Of a DNA stretch of 64,000 bases, positions 55,977-64,000 are shown piece by piece. Source of the DNA: Anaeromyces robustus (Eukaryota; Neocallimastigomycota; Neocallimastigomycetes; Neocallimastigales; Neocallimastigaceae). The notes beneath the pieces are model-generated. The model was not told the DNA's origin and ran no database searches. It saw nothing but the letters and a program-made list of their open reading frames with translations. The DNA is taken from assembly GCA_002104895.1 (NCBI GenBank), contig MCFG01000061.1, positions 25,001 through 89,000 on the forward strand. The letters run 5' to 3'. Numbering within the stretch: the first letter of the stretch is position 1; the number at the start of each line of letters is the position of its first letter. A program made the position numbers and the translations under genes.

Positions 55977-58900
55977 TTAGAAAATGTTATGAGAGTTAGA
56001 AGATGGACTCATGGATGAAAAAATACTACCCCCTAATATGCTACCTTTAATATCCATAGCAGAACTACCTTGACCTCCTAACAAAGATTTGGAATGAGCA
56101 TCATCTAAACCAAAATGTTCTTTAGAAAACTTTAAAATACCTTCATCGGTAAGATTATTATTACTAAAGAGGGGTTCATCTTCTTCAAGCATATTTGGAT
56201 GTCTACCTTCTGGAACAGTTGGTAAACGAGTATTCATTAATGAAGAATCTTGGAAACTCTTACGTCTAGCACCTCCCATAAAGTTTTCCATACCTCCACT
56301 TATATCATTTAAAGTAGTTGTGGAAGATGGAAGAGGTGATCCTTGAATTGATCCATGATTAGAGAATGGAGAATCTGGTATACCTTCATTAATAGATTGT
56401 AAGAATGAAATACTTGGAACAGAACCTACTAAATTATTTTCTTTATTAAAATGATTTAATTGTCCAAAATCAACACTTTCAGATCTCATTTTATTATTAA
56501 GGAAGTTATTATTATTAAAGGAAGAAGCAAGGGAATTATTAAAACCTCCTATTGGGGAAGAAACAGGGTTATTACCTAAGAAAGAATTTAAACCACCTGG
56601 ACTTAACATACCATAATCAAAACTTTCAGATCTATTCTTAATCATATTAATACCGCCCATGGTCATACTACCAAAACCAGTACTTTTAGCACTTGGTGTA
56701 GTATTAATGGCACTAATAGAATTAGAAGATGAACGGTAAAACATTTGTGATGGACTCTTAATATTTTCAAGAGATTGAATACCACTATTTTCACGAGCTG
56801 AAGACATTTGTGCCATATATTGAGAAAGATCATTGGATGGTGTAAATGGAGAGGCAGCAATATTAATACCTGAACTACTTCCTCTACTGTAATCATTAAT
56901 AATACTATTATTACCACTGAAGATTTCATCAATAGCTGATGGATTAAAACTATTTTGATGAATTGGAGTTGCTGGTAAGGAAGTACCCATACGACTACTT
57001 GGTAATGGTGAAGCACAACCACTATTTAAGAAACCAGTAGAAATGGATTGTGGAGTGGATGGAATAAAGGATGGATTCTTTGGTGTAGATGGTTTTTGTG
57101 ATGTCTTTAAAATAGAATGGGCTTTGGTGGTATTTATAGCTTGTTTTCCAAAAAGACTATTATTATTAGCATTGGATGAAGTAGTTGAATTATCTTCAGA
57201 TTTAGTTTCATCACCGAAATCACTACCCATACCAGATAAAGAACCAGCTTTTATACTACCTGATTCATCATCAATAAGTGGAATTGCAGGTAAACCAACA
57301 TGGGATTGTTTTGGACTAAAGAAGGAACTTGGAGTTCCTGGAGTAAATGGTGAAGCGGTAGCACTAACTTGTTTTAAGAATAAATTAGAATTGTTTTGTG
57401 TAGTATTTATATTTAAGGGTTGTTTCATGAAAATATTATTTTGATTGAATGAAGAGGAAAGTGGACTCATCATACCTTGATTGGTTTGAGGAGTACGTTG
57501 ACCATTTACTGGTGTATGTGGTGGTGTAGATGTTTGTTGAATATGGAAATTTTGTAATTTAAACATCATTTTATCATCAAGATAATCATTAGCTGGGAAA
57601 GAAGTACTCATACCACTTGGAGTAATACTTCTATTATTCATCTCATGATTTAACATAAATTCATTATCTAATGGAGAAGTAGGTTGATAGGACATTGAAT
57701 TTATTCCTAAAACATTATTATAATTATTAGTAGCATCTAAATTCAAATTTAATCCTTTACTACTGTTATTCATCATTCTTGGGTTTTGACGTTGAGCTGG
57801 AGAACTCATCTTACGACGTGTTCCAAAACCACCATTAAGAGGAGATCCATTAAGATTAATTGATCCATTAAAGGAAGTAGAATAGTTAAATGCTTGAGTG
57901 GTCGTTGGTGTTTTTGCCATTGGTTCTAATGGACTTTTTGAACCTTTAATTGGCATAGCATTAGCTTGTATATTTTTATTAAGATTTTGAACCTTGTTAG
58001 TTATCACTGGAATGGTAAGAACATTATCATTAGTTGTTGAAGTCTTTGTATTCTCAGAAGGTTTTGATTCTTTTTCTTTTTCTTTTTCATCATTTCCTTC
58101 CTTCTTTTCAATTTTTTTATCTTCTTTTTCCTTTTCATTATTTTCACTTTTTATTTCACCTTCCTTTACTTCTTGCTTTTCATTTTCCTTTTCTTTTTCA
58201 TTACTCTTTTCCTTTTCCTTTTCTTTATCCTCTTCCGTTTCTTTTTCCTTATTGGATTCTTCGGTGGTCTTAATAGTAGTTTCATTCTTATCCTTTTCTT
58301 CATTTTCTGGAGGTGAAACAACTTCTTCTGTCATACTTGTAGCAGTTTCACTATCACTTCCACTACGACTACGATTATTTACAGTATTTTCACCTTCTTC
58401 ACTATTAAGAGCAATAGTTTCCCCTTCTGATAAATTATTAACAGTATCGGTAGAGTTTTCCTTCTTTTTAGTGACATTGGCATCAGGGAACATTTGTTTA
58501 TCCATATTTTTAGCTGGAGTAGTTGGTGTATGACCTGGAACATCTTCCTTTTTAACTAAATCACGTGGTGTATGAATAAAGCAACAACGTTTTCCATATG
58601 GACAAGTACCTTGTTCCCAGAAAGTTTTACACATTTCGGTTTTATATTTTGGATGACGATCAACATGACGAAGTTCACTTTCAGAATGAGCAAATTGACA
58701 TTTAGATCCATAACGACAATGACCAGTTTCTTCATAGGAACGACAAAGTTCAGTTTTATATAAATTGGCTTTTTTATTATTTTGAGCACCACCCGTATTT
58801 TCCATTGGACTTAATAAATTATTATTTTGATCTTTCATTACATGTCCCATACCTACCATCATTTCTTCATTTCCATGACCATTATTAATATATGGACCCA

Positions 58901-59285
58901 TATAAGGAGGCATCATTGGTTGTTGACGATCCCCATATAATGGGAATTGAACTGGAACATTAAATTGATTCATATCATTCATGGGATGTATTGGAGTAGT
59001 AGGTGTCGATACGCCACGCATCATATGTTTTTTATCTCCTAAATCATAATTTTCAATTGCATCTACAGTATTATACATTGGACTTCCATGATTTGGAGGT
59101 ACCATTTGATTATTTGGGAAATACATGTTATTATTATACATATTGTTATCAATAGATTTTGCTGGAGAGAATGGAGAAGGTTGATGATGTCCACTAAAAT
59201 AATCTTGAATAAAATCAGGATTATTTGGTGTGTTAATTCTAGGAGGTAAATTACCTCTATTTTGTGAAGGTGCCGTTCTCTTCAT
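55977..59285 (-). CDS. Tandem CCCH zinc-finger (TIS11/tristetraprolin-type) mRNA-binding protein, 1102 aa
   Basis: A single exon. The tandem zinc finger is at residues 176-240. Finger 1, preceded by YKTEL, is C181-x8-C190-x5-C196-x3-H200. Finger 2, preceded by YKTEM, is C219-x8-C228-x5-C234-x3-H238. The linker between H200 and C219 has 18 residues. This is exactly the arrangement of ZFP36/TIS11, Zfs1 and Cth1/2, which bind UUAUUUAUU-type AU-rich elements and recruit deadenylases. Flanks are disordered: a Met/Asn/Pro-rich N-terminus, a Lys/Glu-rich stretch at about 322-415, and a Ser/Asn/Pro-rich C-terminus. The C-terminus has basic-Ser sites that could be kinase or 14-3-3 sites, including two related motifs RSESFDYG (about 883) and RSESVDFG (about 933), and ARRKSFQDS (about 1005). 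At 1102 residues it is much longer than metazoan TTP (about 330). The ATG at 59285 follows A-rich leader DNA and gives the full frame. Confidence 0.95.
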   Translation of the reverse strand: MKRTAPSQNRGNLPPRINTPNNPDFIQDYFSGHHQPSPFSPAKSIDNNMYNNNMYFPNNQMVPPNHGSPMYNTVDAIENYDLGDKKHMMRGVSTPTTPIHPMNDMNQFNVPVQFPLYGDRQQPMMPPYMGPYINNGHGNEEMMVGMGHVMKDQNNNLLSPMENTGGAQNNKKANLYKTELCRSYEETGHCRYGSKCQFAHSESELRHVDRHPKYKTEMCKTFWEQGTCPYGKRCCFIHTPRDLVKKEDVPGHTPTTPAKNMDKQMFPDANVTKKKENSTDTVNNLSEGETIALNSEEGENTVNNRSRSGSDSETATSMTEEVVSPPENEEKDKNETTIKTTEESNKEKETEEDKEKEKEKSNEKEKENEKQEVKEGEIKSENNEKEKEDKKIEKKEGNDEKEKEKESKPSENTKTSTTNDNVLTIPVITNKVQNLNKNIQANAMPIKGSKSPLEPMAKTPTTTQAFNYSTSFNGSINLNGSPLNGGFGTRRKMSSPAQRQNPRMMNNSSKGLNLNLDATNNYNNVLGINSMSYQPTSPLDNEFMLNHEMNNRSITPSGMSTSFPANDYLDDKMMFKLQNFHIQQTSTPPHTPVNGQRTPQTNQGMMSPLSSSFNQNNIFMKQPLNINTTQNNSNLFLKQVSATASPFTPGTPSSFFSPKQSHVGLPAIPLIDDESGSIKAGSLSGMGSDFGDETKSEDNSTTSSNANNNSLFGKQAINTTKAHSILKTSQKPSTPKNPSFIPSTPQSISTGFLNSGCASPLPSSRMGTSLPATPIHQNSFNPSAIDEIFSGNNSIINDYSRGSSSGINIAASPFTPSNDLSQYMAQMSSARENSGIQSLENIKSPSQMFYRSSSNSISAINTTPSAKSTGFGSMTMGGINMIKNRSESFDYGMLSPGGLNSFLGNNPVSSPIGGFNNSLASSFNNNNFLNNKMRSESVDFGQLNHFNKENNLVGSVPSISFLQSINEGIPDSPFSNHGSIQGSPLPSSTTTLNDISGGMENFMGGARRKSFQDSSLMNTRLPTVPEGRHPNMLEEDEPLFSNNNLTDEGILKFSKEHFGLDDAHSKSLLGGQGSSAMDIKGSILGGSIFSSMSPSSNSHNIF

Positions 59286-61111
59286 TTTTTTTTATTTTTT
59301 ACAAATTTTTGATGACTAAAAAATAAAAAAAAATAAAAAAAAAAAATTTAATATTTATTAAATATTAAATGAAAAAAAAAAACATTATAAAATGCTTTAT
59401 TAATATTTAAAAATGAGTATAATAATAAAATATTCAAAACTTACTTTTTAAATTAATAATTTGGTTGCTATATATAAACTTGATATGTATATATCAATTA
59501 ATATTACTAATGAAATATAATGACAAGAATAAATATTTTTATATGATCTTTAATTTAATAGATAGATTTCAAAAACTTTTTTTTCTTTTTTTTTTTTTGA
59601 AATAATTTTTTATATTGATTTTATAATAGAATATCTAAAAATATATAAATAAAAATTTTAATTATTTGATATTTTTTATTAAAATTTTTTTTTAAATTTT
59701 AATATACTTTATATATTTTTAATTATAAAACAATTATTTCTTCAAATATATATTTACAATATTTTTTTTGTTTATTTTAAACTTTTATATTATATTCTTT
59801 AATATTGACTTTTTTTTAAAAGTTCTATTTTCTTTTTTTTTATTATACAATTTTTTTTTAAAAAATCAGAATAACTGTTTATATATAAATATATTTTTTT
59901 TTGAATATTTTTTATTATTATTTATTGATTGATTTTGATTTATTTACTATTTATATATTTCCAACTTTTATAAATAATATTATATAAAAATATATATATT
60001 TTATATTATTATTTTTATATATTATTTACTAAGATACTTGGTTTATTTTTTATTTTATTGTAACTTAAATTAATTATTTATTTAATTATATTTGTCTATT
60101 ATTATTTTCCTTTTATTAATGTATAATTTATTCACTATTATATTTCTTTCTCTTATATTATATAATAAAAATATTAATTATATATTTACTTTTTTTATGC
60201 ATAAATAGATAATTACGTTTTTTTAAAGGTTCTCTTTTTTTTTAAAGTAGAAAAAAGAAATGAATAATAAATAAATTATATATATTTATATTAAATAAGG
60301 ATATTTTTCTTTAATAAAAAAAACTAAATATTAAAATTTTACAATGATAGTTTTTTTTATAAATATATAACATATATCAATAAGTTAAATATAATAGACG
60401 ATATTTATATTTTTAATGATAAATTAATAGTGTGTGTACTTTTTTTTTTATAAAAAAAAAATAAGTATATAAACAATATGGTTTCTAGATAAAGAAAATA
60501 ATTTAAAAATGATATAGTGAATATTATATATAGTTAAGTTATTTTATATCTAGTATTGATTTTAATAATTTTTGTAAGTTGTATGTATGTTTATTATTTT
60601 ACTAAATACGTTTGGCTTTATATATATCAAATATATTTATACTTGTTTTTTTTTAGAATATTGATAAAATATATATATTTATAAAATCTTTTTTTTTTTC
60701 CTTGTTTTTTTTAATTTACTATTGTTGAAAAAAAAAAAGATTCTTTTAAAAAAAGATTATATTTTTTTTATTTTCTTAAAAAAAAATGATTATATTTTTT
60801 ATTTAAATATTGAACAATATTATATTAATGATATAAATTTTAAACAAAAGGAAGAACTGATTAATAAATATATTAATCAAACATTATATTTCTCTTTTTT
60901 TTTTTTAAAAAAAAAATATACATAATTTTTCTTCTTTTTTAATTATTTATATAATAATATTTAAAATATTATTATTTTTTTTTCTTTTTTATTTATTTTA
61001 AATAATTTTTTATTATTTTTTTTTTTTTACTTCTTTTTATAAATAAATATTTACTATTTTATAAATATTAAATAAAATAAAAATAAAATAACAACAACAA
61101 TGATTTCAAAG

Positions 61112-61146
<35 letters not shown>

Positions 61147-64000
61147 GAAATTTTCTTTTTTAAATAATATTATTAAAAAAAAATAATGACAAAAAACTTT
61201 AAATAATATAAAAAAATTATATTATATAATATATTAATTAAATAAAAATACATATATTATTATTATATTATTACATAGAATATAAAAATAAATAAATAAA
61301 AATAAATAATAAAAAGAAAAAACATAATAAAAAAAAATAAATAAATATGAAATTATTAATATAATAATAATAAACCATAGGTATTTTACCGACCAATGAC
61401 TGAAATAAATAAAATATTTATTATTATTATTATTATAAATATTATTATTATTAATAATATATTCAATGATTATTATTTTATTAATACAGGTTTTTTTATT
61501 ATCATTTATAGTTAATTATTCATTTATTTTATTAGTTTTTTTATTAATATTTATCTATTTTATTATAAATTCATTTATTAATTTAAACAATCATTTATCC
61601 TAATCATGTATTTATTTTATAACTTATTTATCCATTTAATTTATATATTAATTTATTTATTTTTTGAAAATATTTATTTAATTTTATTATATTTAATATT
61701 TTTGAAATAAATTTAAATTATTCTAATTGATTTTAATATATTACATATATTAAAATATACATTTAATATATATTTTATATATATAATGTTATATATTAAC
61801 AATGTACATTTTTATTAAATAAAGTTTCTGTTATTTTCTAATAAAAATTTTAAAAAAAAAAAAAAAAGATATGTTACTATTTAATATTTAATATATTATA
61901 TATAATATTTATTATATAATAAATGTAAACAAAATATATGATATAAAATAAAACAATAATAAATTATATTAAAATGACAATGCAATATCAATATAACAAA
62001 TTTATTTGATTAAATTATATATAAATAAATGAAATAATATTGTAATATATTGTTAAAATGTAATTAAATATATTGATTATATATAAACAATTAATCGATA
62101 TATAAAAGATATATAAAAGTATATTTGTTATAAAATCATTAAACTTGTGATAATTTAATATATTACACAAAAATTTAATTTATATTAATATATTAATGAA
62201 TATATAAAAAAATTAATTTAATTTAAGGTAACCTATTTTTCTAATTTTTATTTTTTATTTTATAGTTTCTATGAATATTAAAGCTATATATGTTGGACAA
62301 GTAATATGATTTATAATTAATATATTATATTAATAAAAATTAATATATTAAACTATACATTATTAATTTAAGGTTATAAAAAAAATTTTTTTTTATTTTT
62401 TCGTTTTTTTAAAAAAAAAAATATACCAAAAAGTCATTCTTTCATCAACCTTTTTTTTTATGTATATAGTATAATTTATTAAGTTTTTAATATAAATAAA
62501 ATTATATTTTAATATATATAAATGATAATAAAAATAAATTATTTCAATATACAATGAATATATTAAGAATAAGCTTTGGAATTAATTCCAATAGGAAATA
62601 ATTCTATATTATAGTTTAATGGATATACAATTTTTTAATAGATAATATTACGTTATATAATATAAAAATAATATAACTGTTAATATAATGAATAGGGAAT
62701 AATTAATATAGAAAATTAAAAGAATATACAAAATAATGTAAATGTAATTAATAAAATAATGAAATAATGTAAACAAAAATAGTATATAAAAAAATGTAAT
62801 ACGGATATTTTAATTATAATAAATGTAATATCAATGTAATTACTAATAATAAATATAAATATTTATAATTACATTTATGATGTAGCTCATATAGTGTTGA
62901 TATATATATATTCTATTTTATTATATTTTAAATGAATATAATAGAATAGAATATTATTATATACATTTACTCCTATATTACATTACTGTACATATTCATA
63001 GTTAATGTAATAACTACCATATAAAACACATGGTTTAAAAAAAAATAGGTTAAAAAAACAGGTAAATAATATATTTTTATAATAAAATGTTAAAAAAAAT
63101 TTTTTAAAAAAACCTATTTAAATAATAATAATAATTAATTACAAAATAATAATTAATAATTAATAATAGTAAAAAAGGAAATTATTTAATTAATATAAAA
63201 TAATTAATTCTAATATGATAATTTGATAAAGAATTTTGTTTTTAAATTATTCATTGTGAATAATAATTAATAATTATTTTTTTTACATAATAATAAATTA
63301 AAATATTATTATTAATAGTAAAAGAATAATAATAAAAAAAAAGGAAAAAAGAAAAAAAAGAAAAAAGAAGGGTTCTATTTAATATGAAAATGAAAAAAAA
63401 TACTATCCTATTTGAAAATTATTATTTTAATAATAATGGTAATAAGTATTTATTAATTTTTTAATTTTCTATTGTGTTAAATAGTGGATTTTAAAAAAAA
63501 ATTTTTTTTTTGGATAATAATGGATACGGATAATGGTTAATAAGAGGAAATAATAATTTTTAAATTTTTTTTTACTTGAATTTGATATTTAAAGATAAGA
63601 AAGGCAATTTAAAATTCACTTTTTAAATTAATTCTAATAATAGATAATATTATACATTATTAATATTAAATATGGGATAAACTCATTAAATTACTGATAA
63701 TATTAATTTAGATAACATTATTTTTCATGTTACATATAATACATATATTATGAGCATAATATATTTTCAAAGAGGATATAAATTCGTTAAAGTTAATTAT
63801 TAGTTGTCTTATTATTATAACATTGATAAAAATTTATTATGATATGATTGATATTAATTCAATAAAAATAAAAATAAAAAAAAAGTGTCAATGTTTATTT
63901 ATACGCCTATAGAATGTTTATTTTTAAAAATAAATAAATAAAATAAATAAAATATGCATGATATATCCACACTATGTTAAACCATAAACATAGCATAATA
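59286..64000. other. Gene-free AT-rich DNA at the right end
   Basis: The 5' flank of the TIS11-like gene is followed by (TA)n, poly-A (for example about 61110-61144), short palindromes (GGAATTAATTCC near 62578) and degenerate A/T. The short Lys/Phe-rich frame at 60722-60925 is low-complexity. No gene, tRNA or mobile element can be supported. Confidence 0.55.

Noticed and set aside
57994-58533. 179-residue Ser/Phe-rich plus-strand frame
   Set aside because: Antisense shadow of the Lys/Glu-rich segment of the TIS11-like gene.

Overview
The window is an extremely AT-rich piece of a nuclear eukaryotic genome. It has sparse genes, many short GT-AG introns (donors mostly GTAAAT or GTAWRT, acceptors mostly TAG), long homopolymers and microsatellites, and asparagine-rich proteins. 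Tandem CCCH (TIS11-type) and Diaphanous-type formin genes, ankyrin-repeat proteins, small lineage-specific secreted proteins and low gene density best fit an anaerobic gut fungus (Neocallimastigomycota). This is an inference from style, not a database match; a dictyostelid seems less likely because genes are so far apart.

Layout: 1-2.6 kb is intergenic, with a 376-bp MITE and a tiny retroelement-like fossil. 2.6-12.7 kb holds formin A (15 exons, 2421 aa) and 15.2-21.6 kb holds formin B (16 exons, 1231 aa). They are tandem paralogues in the same orientation. Both have a MGN N-terminus (myristoylation candidate), GBD/FH3, coiled coil, FH1, FH2 and a C-terminal DAD, so both look like autoinhibited actin nucleators of the Dia/DAAM/FMNL kind. 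Formin A carries an extra stretch of about 1150 residues made of about 25 degenerate repeats between coiled coil and FH1. This is the most unusual thing in the window. 22.7-25.8 kb (minus) encodes a two-exon Ser/Asn-rich protein of unknown function.

26-32 kb is gene-poor: a decayed ankyrin-repeat gene (minus), a 1.08-kb foldback-like non-autonomous element, then an intact ankyrin-repeat gene at 32.2-33.6 kb. 34-40 kb is a graveyard of diverged repeats with a 205-bp inverted repeat and a glutaredoxin-like scrap. 40-49 kb is a secreted-protein cluster: one 273-aa cysteine-rich secreted protein, two intact members of a 148-163 aa secreted family, one member with an in-frame stop and one short relic. 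Between them lie two GC-richer islands, one with several perfect hairpins and one that looks like a tRNA-derived SINE; they share a short hairpin-forming core.

49-56 kb is low-complexity DNA with one unrecognised coding-like island. 56.0-59.3 kb (minus) encodes a large TIS11/tristetraprolin-like mRNA-binding protein. 59.3-64 kb has no gene that I can support.

All splice models come from reading frames, GT-AG sites and paralogue comparison. The two formin models support each other because exon lengths and phases agree almost throughout.
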